A DNA stretch of 64,000 nt from GCA-2684655 sp045105235 (lineage in GTDB: Bacteria > Planctomycetota > UBA1135 > UBA2386). Both the position numbers and the translations under genes were made by a program. Below the pieces are notes generated by a model that did not search any database, was not told where the DNA came from, and saw only the letters and a list, made by a program, of their open reading frames with translations. The DNA is taken from assembly GCA_045105235.1 (NCBI GenBank), contig JBGCDH010000032.1, forward strand, positions 124,001-188,000, in the 5' to 3' direction. This document shows, one piece after another, positions 8,508 to 17,413 of this stretch. Position 1 is the first letter of the stretch. Every line of letters starts with the position of its first letter.

Positions 8508-9452
8508 CTATCGCAGGCGGCCCTTCTTCTTCATGTATTCGCGGTAGCGCGCTTCGAGGCCTGCCGGCCAGGCAAAGCGTTTGGCGTTGGCGGGATCGTA
8601 TCCCTGTAGGTGCGTGCGCTCAGGCGCCGAACGTTCCGTCGGCTTCTTGTAGCGCCACTTCTTGTCGCCAAAGACCTCCGCGACCAGCTTTGCTAGCCTC
8701 GGGTCATACCGTTTCAGCTCTTCGCGCGTGTTGACGTGGTTGTGGTCGTGATCCGGTAGCCGGTTGTCGTCAAACCAGGACTGCACGCCTTCGGCCCAGT
8801 ATTCATTCTTGTTGGTGCCCGCGTATTTGCTCTGCCACAGGCCGTCCTTCACGGCGGCTTCGAAGGCTTCGCGCAGGCGATTGTCAAACGTCGGGTCGAG
8901 GTCCACCAGGGCCATCAGGTGGATTGCGTGTGCGAACTCGTGCAGCAGCAGGCTTTCTTGCACATACGGATCACCCGGGTAGCGCAGGAGGTTTTCTTCG
9001 CCGCAGCTGACGGCGGGGCGCGCGTGCGTCGCGCCGAGGCCGCGAGCACGGCGGTCCCAGTATCTGGCTGGCTTGAGGTCGCTGTGCTCAGGGATTGCCG
9101 TGGTCATCTCGTCAACTGCCATGATCGCGTATCGAACCTTGTTGGCGACGAGTCGCGCGCGGATGTCGTCGCGGCCATCGAGCATCTTGTCGATCAGGTA
9201 GCGAGCCTCCAGCAGGGCGAACGGCGAGACCTTTGCCGAAGCCACGATGGGTAGCCCGCCTGCGTCGAGGTGCTGCGTGTAGAACGCGGATAGCGTGAGG
9301 CGTTCTACTTCGGCGCGCGGTGGTGCCTGGATCGCCGAAGACGGAGATGGCGTGATTTCGCCGTGGGGTGTTTCCGCCTGTTGCGCGGCCAGGGCCGCGA
9401 GCTCAGGGGGTGCGGTGAGGAGGACGGCGGTCGCGATGGAGAGGGCGCGCAT
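8508..9452 (-). CDS. Secreted zinc-metallopeptidase-like protein (HExxH)
   Basis: 314 residues from the ATG at 9452, where a signal peptide begins (MRALSIATAVLLTAPPELAA). The open frame extends 42 codons upstream without protein-like character. The motif LLLHEFAHAIHLMAL at mid-length is an HExxH zinc site; a downstream NEYWAEGVQSWFDDN supplies a Glu of the kind used as third ligand in gluzincins. The same arrangement occurs in anthrax-lethal-factor-like or related planctomycetal putative peptidases. The C-terminus is basic. It converges with the CoA-transferase remnant with four bases between stop codons. The substrate is unknown. Confidence 0.7.
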   Translation of the reverse strand: MRALSIATAVLLTAPPELAALAAQQAETPHGEITPSPSSAIQAPPRAEVERLTLSAFYTQHLDAGGLPIVASAKVSPFALLEARYLIDKMLDGRDDIRARLVANKVRYAIMAVDEMTTAIPEHSDLKPARYWDRRARGLGATHARPAVSCGEENLLRYPGDPYVQESLLLHEFAHAIHLMALVDLDPTFDNRLREAFEAAVKDGLWQSKYAGTNKNEYWAEGVQSWFDDNRLPDHDHNHVNTREELKRYDPRLAKLVAEVFGDKKWRYKKPTERSAPERTHLQGYDPANAKRFAWPAGLEARYREYMKKKGRLR

Positions 9453-9641
9453 GGGCGGAGCATACCTGCCGAGCGCGATTCGCCTGGCTTGGGCTGCATG
9501 CGTGCGCCGCTCCGGGCGTCCGTGGATGGCAGTGCGAAAAACCTGCGTTGGCGCGCGATGCCCGGCGGGCAATGGCATTTCCCCACTATCGCGGCCCGAG
9601 AGCCGTCCATCCCCTAAGTCATCGCAGTCCAGAGAACCGCA

Positions 9642-11918
9642 ATGCTATCGAAGATCTATCCCTCCGTGTCTGTTGGCTTCGCCTGCCTTGTGGCAGCGAG
9701 CAGCCTGCTCAGCCAGCAGCCAGAGCGAGCGAACCACTTGCCAGGTCGCGCCGAAGCCGATGTTTCGCCGCGTGTGCCGTATGTGGCTCACTCCATGACT
9801 CAATCTGTCGGACTTGCGCGCCTCGACGGCGAGCTTGTCGGCGGTGGGCCAGACTATGCCGTTCGCTTCGTTGGTGGGGGCGTGGAGTTTCTGCCGGCGA
9901 TTCCGACGGCGGACAAGCTACATCCGCTGTCGCTCGCGGTCGTTGGCTATGGGCGCGGTGAGGCGATCCTGCCGACGGCGGAGGAAGGGCTCACCCATTC
10001 TGGTGTGACGGGGCGCTATGACCACGGTGCCTTCGTCGAAACGCTTGAGATGCGGGCAGACGGGATGAAGCAGAACTTCGTCTTTGAGCAGCTTCCGCAA
10101 GGCCAAGGAGACCTGGTGGTTCGCCTGCGGGTTGCGAGCGATCTCAGGCCGGTAGAAGACGGCGCGGACGCTGGCATGCAATTCCTTACCGCCAACGGCG
10201 ACGGTGGCGTGCGCATCGGCTCGGTCCTCGGTGTGGATGCCGACGGCGCTCGCTGTGCCGGCTCGATGTCGTATGAGGAAGGCCAGCTCGAGTTCCGTTT
10301 GCCGGCTGGCTTTGTCGAGACCGCCGCGCTTCCGCTCGTGCTGGATCCGCTTGTCGGCACGACCTTCACGGTTGCTGGCATCTTTGACGATACCGATCTC
10401 GATGTTGCCTACGACGCCGACGAGAACATCTACGTCGCTGTTTGGCGACGTCGCTTCTCATTGGCTGCGTATGGAGCGCGAGGCCAGCGCATCAACGATG
10501 CGGGGGGGCTCATCAGCAACTATTTCCCGATCGCAACTCCGGGACCGTTTCTGGCGCCGAGGATCGCGAACATCGCGACCGAGGACGCGTTCATGGTGGT
10601 CTACGCGGTTGGTGGCGACATCTTTGGGCGCACGATTCGTGCCACCAGCGCGAGCGTCGAGGTTAGCGCCGAGGGAATCGTTCGAGATACCGGCGACAAC
10701 CTATTGACCCCAGACGTAGGTGGTGAGGCCACGTTTGACAACGAGGGCATCGTGGTATGGCGAAACGCGACCACGAACCGGATCGAAGCCCGTCAAGTCA
10801 ACGTCGACGGCGACGTCTCGCCGCCGACAATCTCGATTGGATCCAACATCGTGACGGTTGGCGGCGCATCTACCGCCTGGACCAATAGCACGCCGCGCAT
10901 CAGCAGCAGCGGTGGCAGCACGGGCATCCACTGCATCGTTTGGAGCCGGCAGTTGACGTCCTCGCCGCAGACCCTCGTGCGCGCGGCTCTCGTTGATCGA
11001 AACGTCGTCGTCTTGGAGAACCTGATGGCGATTACCGATACCTCCACAGGTGACTGTGATTTTCCGACCGTTGCGGGCAACGGCCTCAATTGGGTGATTG
11101 CCTGGGAGCGTGAGGCGGCCCCGGTTTCGGGGGACAACGACATTCAGGCGCGAGCCGTTGGCTACAACGGCAATGCAAGCGCACCGAACCAGGGCTACTT
11201 CGCCTCCGGTGTCGTCAACATCGAAAGCCAGCTAAACGACGACGAGCGTGCGCCTGACGTGTCTTGGATGGGGGACTCGGCGCTGATTTGCTACGAGGAC
11301 GAGTCCTTTACTGCGGGGGACTACGACGTATTCGCGCAGCCGATCGATTTGCTTTCGGCTCTTAGCTGTGCTCCACGGTTGACGGTGGATCAGGCCGGCG
11401 GGGACCAGGGACCTGTGCGCGCTGTTGCGAAGGCCGCGGGCGGCAGTTCCGATGACGGCGCGTTGATCGTCTGGTCGGAGTTCGATGCATCGGTCGGTGA
11501 AAGTCGAGGCTATGCGGTTCGCTACCGTGCGGACGACGGCGTGAGCGTCAATCTCGGCGGCGGCTGTGGTTCGGCAGGAACGAATTCCGCGGACTGCGCG
11601 ATTGCCGGAAACTTCCGATTTACGGCTCGGCTACGCACGTCGATTCCCGGCCGGACCGCGTGGTGGATTCTCGCACCAACCCGCCTCGATGTCTCGTGTG
11701 GCACGTGCACGCTGGTTCCGGATCCGTGGAATGGCTGGGTCATCCCGAGGACCACGGATGTCGCTGGCAACGCGTCGATAGCGCTCGGGTTGCCGGCAAA
11801 CACGGCGCTCGTCGGCGTGGAGTTCCTGCACCAGTGGATCATCTCTGACCCGAGCAACGCGTCTTGCAATCTGTTTGACGCGGATCTCTCCGACGCTCTT
11901 CGCACCACCATCCAATGA
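9642..11918 (+). CDS. Secreted surface protein with Cys-containing C-terminal domain, paralogue 1
   Basis: 758 residues. The signal peptide is MLSKIYPSVSVGFACLVAAS, cleaved near LLSQQ. An N-terminal domain of about 220 residues ends in FVETAALPLVLDPLVGT. Then come about 370 residues of short beta repeats ending in patterns such as FMVVYAVGGD, GIVVWRNAT and WVIAWEREA, which look like a beta-propeller. The last 120 residues form a separate domain starting LGGGCGSAGTNS and containing SCGTCTLVP. The next gene has the same layout and many identical blocks, so this is a tandem duplication. Likely extracellular; no enzyme motif. I do not recognise a named family. Confidence 0.75.
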   Translation: MLSKIYPSVSVGFACLVAASSLLSQQPERANHLPGRAEADVSPRVPYVAHSMTQSVGLARLDGELVGGGPDYAVRFVGGGVEFLPAIPTADKLHPLSLAVVGYGRGEAILPTAEEGLTHSGVTGRYDHGAFVETLEMRADGMKQNFVFEQLPQGQGDLVVRLRVASDLRPVEDGADAGMQFLTANGDGGVRIGSVLGVDADGARCAGSMSYEEGQLEFRLPAGFVETAALPLVLDPLVGTTFTVAGIFDDTDLDVAYDADENIYVAVWRRRFSLAAYGARGQRINDAGGLISNYFPIATPGPFLAPRIANIATEDAFMVVYAVGGDIFGRTIRATSASVEVSAEGIVRDTGDNLLTPDVGGEATFDNEGIVVWRNATTNRIEARQVNVDGDVSPPTISIGSNIVTVGGASTAWTNSTPRISSSGGSTGIHCIVWSRQLTSSPQTLVRAALVDRNVVVLENLMAITDTSTGDCDFPTVAGNGLNWVIAWEREAAPVSGDNDIQARAVGYNGNASAPNQGYFASGVVNIESQLNDDERAPDVSWMGDSALICYEDESFTAGDYDVFAQPIDLLSALSCAPRLTVDQAGGDQGPVRAVAKAAGGSSDDGALIVWSEFDASVGESRGYAVRYRADDGVSVNLGGGCGSAGTNSADCAIAGNFRFTARLRTSIPGRTAWWILAPTRLDVSCGTCTLVPDPWNGWVIPRTTDVAGNASIALGLPANTALVGVEFLHQWIISDPSNASCNLFDADLSDALRTTIQ

Positions 11919-11929
11919 GGCCCAGTCCT

Positions 11930-14197
11930 ATGAAAACAACCGCTATGTATTCTGTTCTATCGGCCTGCTTTATTGCTGCGTTGGCAGCTCCCGCGCCTGC
12001 GCAGGGCGTGCAGGTGGATCAAGATGTTGCGCCGTCGCCAAACAGCGTTTCGGTGATTCGCCAGTCGTTTGGCATGGATCGGGTCGACGGTGCGCTGCGC
12101 GCCGGTGGCCCGCTCTACAAAGCCGTTTTTGACCAAGGCGGCGTGAAGTTCACGCCGGCTCTTGGCGATCGGGCGCCAACCAACCAGCCGCTGCGCTTCA
12201 CGCTGCACACGATTCGTCGTGGCAGTCAGGTGCTATATGAGGCCGGCGCGGGGGCGGCCGTCGAGGCACGCCAGCAGGGCATGGTCGCTGGCTACCCGCG
12301 CGGTCGCGGAATCGCAGAAACGTATGAGGCGCGCGCGGATGGCCTGAAGCAGAACTTCACGTTTGCCGATCCCATTGGTGGGGAAGGCGATCTGGTCGTT
12401 GAAGGGCGCATCGTCACCGGCCTACCGCTCGCAGAGAGTGCGTCGGGTGGGTTGCGCTTCTCTCTGCCAGGCGTTGGGGGCGTGCAGCTGGGCGCCGTTG
12501 TCGGTATCGCGGCGGATGGTGCGCGCGTCGCGGGCAGCACCAAGTGGGACGGCGAAGTCGTTCGCTTCTCGCTGCCGTCGTCGTTTGTCGACGCCGCGGC
12601 GTTTCCGCTGGTCCTGGATCCTATGATCTCGGCAGTAGGCATCCTCAGTACGTCGCCCGCCAAGGACCCGGATGTGGCCTTTGACGAGACGCATGACCAG
12701 TTCTTGGTCTGCTGGGAGCACCAGTTTTCGGCTGCGGATCTAGACATCCGGGCGCAAAAGGTCGGGCTTGGCGGAAGCCTCGTCGCGTCGCTGATCATGG
12801 TCACGAATGAAACGGGGACGGAGATCAACCCAGCCGTTGCCAACGTCGACGTGGGGAGCCGCTTCTTTGTTGCCTACCAAGACAGCAGCAGCTTGTTCGG
12901 GCCCAGCAACATCCGCGGTCGGGGGGTCAATGGAGGCTCTGGAACCGGTATGTCGCCGATCATCGATGTCGCGGCGACAAGCGCAAACGAGGTCGATCCA
13001 GATTGCGGTGGCGACAACTCCGCAGTGGGTGGATTCCTAGACGGGGTGACGGTTGTCTATTCTTCGCCGAACGGGGTCCAGGCGGTCAAAGTAGACGCGT
13101 CGGTGAACGCCGTGGTGGCGGGGCCGGTTGTGATTACGGCCGGAGCGACGCGCTCTCGTCCTGCGATTAGCAAGACCGGTGGTGCGGCGGGACGACACCT
13201 AGTGGTCTACGAAACGGATTTCGGCACGGACCGGGATGTGTCCGCTGTTCTAGTCGACCGCGATCTCAACATCCTCACGAGCTTCATCGGGATTGAGAAC
13301 CTCGCGTCTCTCGACAGCTTCCGTCCAGACGTTGGCGGCAACGGCAGCGAGTGGCTGATTGTCTATCAACGCAGCGAGGTCGGCAGCTCGGGACCTTGCG
13401 ACATCTACTGCCGACGCGTGGTTTGGAACGGCTCTTCTGCCGTCCCGAGTGGCGGGGAGGTTGCCGTCGAAGCGCTGCCCGGAAAAGACGAGCGGGAGCC
13501 CGCAGTCGGCGATCTCGGCACCAAGTTCGTCGCGTCATGGGCTCGCCAAAACTCGAGCATCAACTACGACATCGTTGCCGTTGAGCTCCATCGCGAAACG
13601 TGCCAAACGTGCGGTGCCTTGATGGGTGTGCTTGGCAGCGCGGGGGCCTTGGTCGACTTCAACCCGGTCATCGCAACTCGCTACAGCGGTCGGGCTAGCA
13701 ACTTGGGCGATCCCAACTTCGACGAGGGCATGATTGCGTGGATGGATGCGTCGATCACGCCGCCCTTCTTCGGGGATATCAAAGCCAACCTCTACGAGGC
13801 GTTTGGTGGAGGCGTCGTTACGGACCTTGGTGGCGCTTGTGGCAACGGCGGCACCAACAGCTTTGAGGGGCCAGTCGCCATCGGCAACGAGGGCCTTGTC
13901 CTTGAGGTCGCCGGCGCCGGCAGTGACCTGCTGCTCTGCAGCATCATGTTCGCGAACTCGGTGACCAGCTGCGGCCCGTGCCAGATCCAGTCAGATGAGG
14001 GCAGCTTCCTGTTTGCGCCGGGTTGGGGAGGGTTTAGCAGTCTGGTGCTGCCCGTCCCGTGCGACGCCAGCCTGTTTGGCGTGACGCTCTACACGCAGTG
14101 GGCGAGCGTTCTCAGCGGTGCCAGCCCGTGCGGTTTGTTGCCGGCAAACCTCGAGATCTCCGTCTCGAATCGCCTGCGCGCGACGCTTACGCCCTGA
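11930..14197 (+). CDS. Secreted surface protein with Cys-containing C-terminal domain, paralogue 2
   Basis: 755 residues. The start at 11930 has GAGG nine bases upstream and opens a normal signal peptide (MKTTAMYSVLSACFIAALAA). An ATG at 11915 overlapping the upstream stop (ATGA) is possible and would add five residues. Shared blocks with the preceding gene include MDRVDGALRAGGPLYKAVF, the EARADGLKQNF segment, FVDAAAFPLVLDP, DEREPAVG-type repeats and a C-terminal domain with LGGACGNGGTNS and SCGPCQI. The paired CxxC in the C-terminal domain is conserved in both copies. The two genes are almost certainly co-transcribed. The function is unknown; a cell-surface or secreted role is inferred. Confidence 0.75.
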   Translation: MKTTAMYSVLSACFIAALAAPAPAQGVQVDQDVAPSPNSVSVIRQSFGMDRVDGALRAGGPLYKAVFDQGGVKFTPALGDRAPTNQPLRFTLHTIRRGSQVLYEAGAGAAVEARQQGMVAGYPRGRGIAETYEARADGLKQNFTFADPIGGEGDLVVEGRIVTGLPLAESASGGLRFSLPGVGGVQLGAVVGIAADGARVAGSTKWDGEVVRFSLPSSFVDAAAFPLVLDPMISAVGILSTSPAKDPDVAFDETHDQFLVCWEHQFSAADLDIRAQKVGLGGSLVASLIMVTNETGTEINPAVANVDVGSRFFVAYQDSSSLFGPSNIRGRGVNGGSGTGMSPIIDVAATSANEVDPDCGGDNSAVGGFLDGVTVVYSSPNGVQAVKVDASVNAVVAGPVVITAGATRSRPAISKTGGAAGRHLVVYETDFGTDRDVSAVLVDRDLNILTSFIGIENLASLDSFRPDVGGNGSEWLIVYQRSEVGSSGPCDIYCRRVVWNGSSAVPSGGEVAVEALPGKDEREPAVGDLGTKFVASWARQNSSINYDIVAVELHRETCQTCGALMGVLGSAGALVDFNPVIATRYSGRASNLGDPNFDEGMIAWMDASITPPFFGDIKANLYEAFGGGVVTDLGGACGNGGTNSFEGPVAIGNEGLVLEVAGAGSDLLLCSIMFANSVTSCGPCQIQSDEGSFLFAPGWGGFSSLVLPVPCDASLFGVTLYTQWASVLSGASPCGLLPANLEISVSNRLRATLTP

Positions 14198-14283
14198 TCG
14201 ATTGCGAGCTGGGTCCGCCTTAGGATCCGGTTCGCGTCGTGGCGTTGTGTGCTGCGATCTAGTAATCGAGGAGATGCAGCGCC

Positions 14284-15025
14284 GTGAGCCATCGAGACAA
14301 GCCGATCGCGCGAGATGCCTATGAGCAGCTCGCCCAGGGTTATTCAGACCTTGCCGAGGGCAAGGCAGAGAACGGTTTCAATGAGCATCCTGCGATGCGC
14401 AAGCAGATCGGCGACGTCGCCGGTCTTGCCGTGCTGGATGCCGGTTGCGGGCCGGGCTTTCTGATGCGAGATCTTCTTCGGGCGGGAGCACGGCGCGTGG
14501 TTGGCTTCGACGTCAGTCCGGCGATGCTTCGAATTGCGCGCGCGGCTTGCCGACCCCGCGAACCAGTGCGCTGCCGAGCTGTTCGTTGCTGACCTTGCGC
14601 GGCCGGTGCCGCTTGGTGACGCAAGTTTCGATCTCGTCGTCTCGTCCCTGGCAATCGACTATGTCTACGATTGGTCGACGCCGCTAGCCGAGTTCCATCG
14701 CTTGCTCAAGGCAACCGGCCGCCTTGTGTTTTCCGTGCAGCATCCAATGGGATCCTACAAGTGGCTGCAGCCGCCCACAGCGTTTGGAGTCCACTACTGC
14801 GAAGTCGCATGGAAGGGGTTTACGAAGACGCCGGTTGTCGTGCCGGACTACTACCGGTCGTTCGAAGAGATCGTCAATCCACTGCTCGCTGCAGGCTTTC
14901 AGCTCGAAGGGATCCTAGAGACGCGGCCACTCGATGCTCTCCGTGCGATCCATCCGAAGAAGTACAGGCAAAACGCGACCTTCCCGACCTTCATGGTGAT
15001 TTCTGCACGGCGCGTGGATCGTTGA
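14284..15025 (+). pseudogene. Class I SAM-dependent methyltransferase interrupted by a frameshift
   Basis: The N-terminal part (frame 1, from ATG 14284) holds the SAM-binding motif LDAGCGPGFLMRDLL and GFDVSPAMLRIA. The remainder (frame 2) continues with RLADPANQCAAELFVADLA, FDLVVSSLAIDYVYDW and YYRSFEEIVNPLLAAGF, a normal small-molecule methyltransferase end. The switch falls at about 14535-14545 in an alternating GCGCGCGCGG tract. Restoring two bases there gives a seamless IARARLADPA, so slippage or a sequencing error is plausible. All other family features look intact over about 247 residues. A recent mutation, a base-call error and a phase-variable tract cannot be told apart here. The substrate is unknown. 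Confidence 0.75.
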
Positions 15026-15252
15026 GAGGCGGATTTGAACGTCTCGCTATCGAGGACCATGCGGCCGCGCTCGCGAACCCAAGCAAAGACGAGTGATCCG
15101 ACGCTGCGTCTGTCTTCGTAGGCCTTGAAGGACCATGAGAAGATTGTTTTGGGCCGGGCTTCGAGCATGCCGCGCACTGTAGCGGTTGCAGCGGTCTGGG
15201 GGCGGGCACTGGAGGCCTCAAGGTTCGGTGTTGTGTGGCCGATGGCATCGGC

Positions 15253-15969
15253 ATGTCGAGCCCAGCAGCCAACCTGTCGAGTATTCTCCAGCCTCGAACG
15301 CGCCCCGTTGTCGATCTGCGGGCGATGCTGCATCCGACCAACCCGTATGAAGGATTCGACGCGTCGGCCTACGCCTACGATCCGCAGGGTTGGAACGGGG
15401 ATTCGCCCCTGTTCGACCGGCTTATCGAAGAACTGAACCCTGGGTTGACGGTCGAAGTTGGCTCGTGGAAAGGGATGTCTGCGATTCACATGGCGACCAA
15501 GATGGCGCAGCAGCGAGGCGATGCGCAGCTGCTGTGTGTTGACACGTGGCTTGGCTCGTTCGACTGGTGGTTGAACCCCAGCAAGCCGCCGCTAACGGAC
15601 ATGGGGCTCGTCAACGGCTATCCGACGCTCTACTACCAATTCCTTGCCAATATCGTGCATGCCGGCTTGCAGGACGTGGTGGTGCCATTCCCTGCGACGT
15701 CGACGATTGCGGCCCGTCTGTTGCTGCTCCGCGGCGTGAAGGCGGATTTAATCTACATCGACGCCAGTCACGAACACAACGACGTGTATTCAGACATGGC
15801 CTACTACTGGCATACCCTTAGAGAGGGTGGCGTCATGTTTGGCGATGACTACCGTGCCGAGTACTACCCCGGGGTCGTTCAGGCCGTCGCTGAGTTTACG
15901 GAGCAGCACGGCGTCGAAGCCGAGATCGTAGACGGGCAGTTTTGGCTGCTTCGCAAACCCGTCTCGTAG
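15253..15969 (+). CDS. Class I SAM-dependent methyltransferase (Methyltransf_24-like)
   Basis: 238 residues from the ATG at 15253; an in-frame GTG lies 18 bases upstream. The core reads LTVEVGSWKGMSAIHMA (motif I), LLCVDTWLGS (the acidic end of strand 2) and ADLIYIDASHEHNDVYSDMA, then GGVMFGDDY. This is the layout of Methyltransf_24 proteins, often found with polysaccharide or cell-surface modification genes. No signal peptide, so cytoplasmic. It follows the frameshifted methyltransferase by about 230 bases that contain nothing recognisable. The two methyltransferases are not close paralogues. Confidence 0.8.
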   Translation: MSSPAANLSSILQPRTRPVVDLRAMLHPTNPYEGFDASAYAYDPQGWNGDSPLFDRLIEELNPGLTVEVGSWKGMSAIHMATKMAQQRGDAQLLCVDTWLGSFDWWLNPSKPPLTDMGLVNGYPTLYYQFLANIVHAGLQDVVVPFPATSTIAARLLLLRGVKADLIYIDASHEHNDVYSDMAYYWHTLREGGVMFGDDYRAEYYPGVVQAVAEFTEQHGVEAEIVDGQFWLLRKPVS

Positions 15970-16042
15970 GGTTGCCCGAGCAGCGGGGCAGCGTCTTGCG
16001 TGAAGTCGTGCTCACGGCGGCTTCGGCAGCTACGCTGCCGGT

Positions 16043-16396
16043 ATGACTCCATTGGACTTTGTCGCGCGGGCTTGGCGTCCGGCCCTGGGACTCTTCGCCG
16101 CCTTTGGTTTGCTTCTGGCCTGCAGTGCTCCGTCGGCTCAGGAAGCGGACGTGCCGCCGGGGCTCGAGGTTGTCCAGACGATGAATTCCGGCGGTTATAC
16201 TTATGTGCGGGTTGCCGGCGAGCAGGGCCCTGTTTGGTACGCGGGACAGGAGTGCGAGGTTGCGGTCGGAGATCGCGTCGAAGTGACGGGCGACGTCACG
16301 AAGATGAAGAACTTCAAGAGCCGGACGCTCGATCGCACGTTTGCGCAGATCTACTTTGTCGAGGGCTACCGTGTCGTTGCCGACTCGGGTCGTTAG
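16043..16396 (+). CDS. Small NrfJ-like lipoprotein
   Basis: 117 residues. The N-terminus is a lipoprotein signal with a lipobox-like LLACS. The mature part reads VQTMNSGGYTYVRV, then PVWYAGQECEVAVGDRVEV, then MKNFKSRTLDRTFAQIYFV. This is the compact beta-barrel pattern of proteins annotated NrfJ-related, where the GGYTY and NF-S-TL-RTF blocks are characteristic. Some relatives sit next to cytochrome c nitrite reductases; no such genes are present here, so it is an orphan. Probably outer-membrane or periplasmic-side. The role is not established. Confidence 0.7.
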   Translation: MTPLDFVARAWRPALGLFAAFGLLLACSAPSAQEADVPPGLEVVQTMNSGGYTYVRVAGEQGPVWYAGQECEVAVGDRVEVTGDVTKMKNFKSRTLDRTFAQIYFVEGYRVVADSGR

Positions 16397-16694
16397 GCGA
16401 AGCTCGCGGGCTTGAGGCGCTGCTTCATCCCAGCGGCGTCGTGCAGGCTGGCAGGTCTTGTGGGCTGACAAGTCTCCGTAGGCCGACAAGGAGCGTGATC
16501 GCGCGGCAAGTTCGCTGTCGCTCCGCGGTTGCCTCTTGTGCTCATGGCTTCGCACGTGACGTCTCCGTGTGGCGTCGCGGCGCATATGCGGTTTCTCGCG
16601 AAGCACTTTCGTATTCAAAGTGGCTGAAACTGCGGCGCAAGCGCGGCGGAATGTCGTTGCGCGACGTTTGCACAGGTGCAACGCTCACGTTCCC

Positions 16695-17291
16695 ATGCGC
16701 CTGAAAAAGCCTGCTACCGTTCTCTTTGCCTCGCTCGCGCTTGCCCTCGGCGCCTGCAGTGGCAGCAGTGGATCTTCGGATCCGCAAATCCCCGCTAGCG
16801 TCCCCGCCGGAGCCGGCAACGTCGCGATCGACATGAGCGGCACCTGGGAGATTCGCGATGCAACGATCGTCGAGTCCAACTTTGTGGGCGCGGAGCCGCC
16901 GCTGAACAATACGCCGTTTCTGCTGAACCCCGACGAGGTTGTGTCGGTTGCGAACATCCTCGTTACGCCGGCGACGCTCGAGCTGCTCGCAGGCGCGCCG
17001 CTCGAGTTCTACGTCAACACGGTGACCGATCGCCGCTTCTTCTATGCCTGGGCGTCGGATCGTCGTCCCAACGGCGAAAACCGCTTTGAACTCGCTGTTG
17101 CTGGCGGCGCCATCGATGCCGACACGATCCTGGTGGAGCAGTTTGAGAGCATCCTGGAGCAGGGCCAGGTCGAGCCGTTCTTTGAGCGCTCGCAGTATCG
17201 ATTGGTCCGCGTTGCTGGTGCGCCGGCCATGCTGGATCCGGCGAGCGAAGAAGCAAAGACAGCTTTCGAGCGCGTCTACGGCGCCCGCTGA
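16695..17291 (+). CDS. Lipoprotein of unknown function
   Basis: 198 residues from the ATG at 16695. The signal sequence MRLKKPATVLFASLALALGA ends in a lipobox LGAC followed by a Ser/Gly-rich linker. The mature domain begins IDMSGTWEIRDATIVESN, which suggests a small lipocalin-like barrel, and then alternates hydrophobic strands. No catalytic motif. The frame is open upstream to 16569 but that stretch is not protein-like. The 298 bases between the previous gene and this start contain nothing I can identify. Confidence 0.6.
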   Translation: MRLKKPATVLFASLALALGACSGSSGSSDPQIPASVPAGAGNVAIDMSGTWEIRDATIVESNFVGAEPPLNNTPFLLNPDEVVSVANILVTPATLELLAGAPLEFYVNTVTDRRFFYAWASDRRPNGENRFELAVAGGAIDADTILVEQFESILEQGQVEPFFERSQYRLVRVAGAPAMLDPASEEAKTAFERVYGAR

Positions 17292-17413
17292 GCGCGCCCC
17301 GGCCGGCGGCGGCACCCGTGCGGCCGGCAGATCCAAGACGAGCGTTCATTTCGTCTCGTGGATCCCACAATCGTCCGCAAGTTGGCTTGAGCGCGTTTGC
17401 TCGGTCGGCTCGA

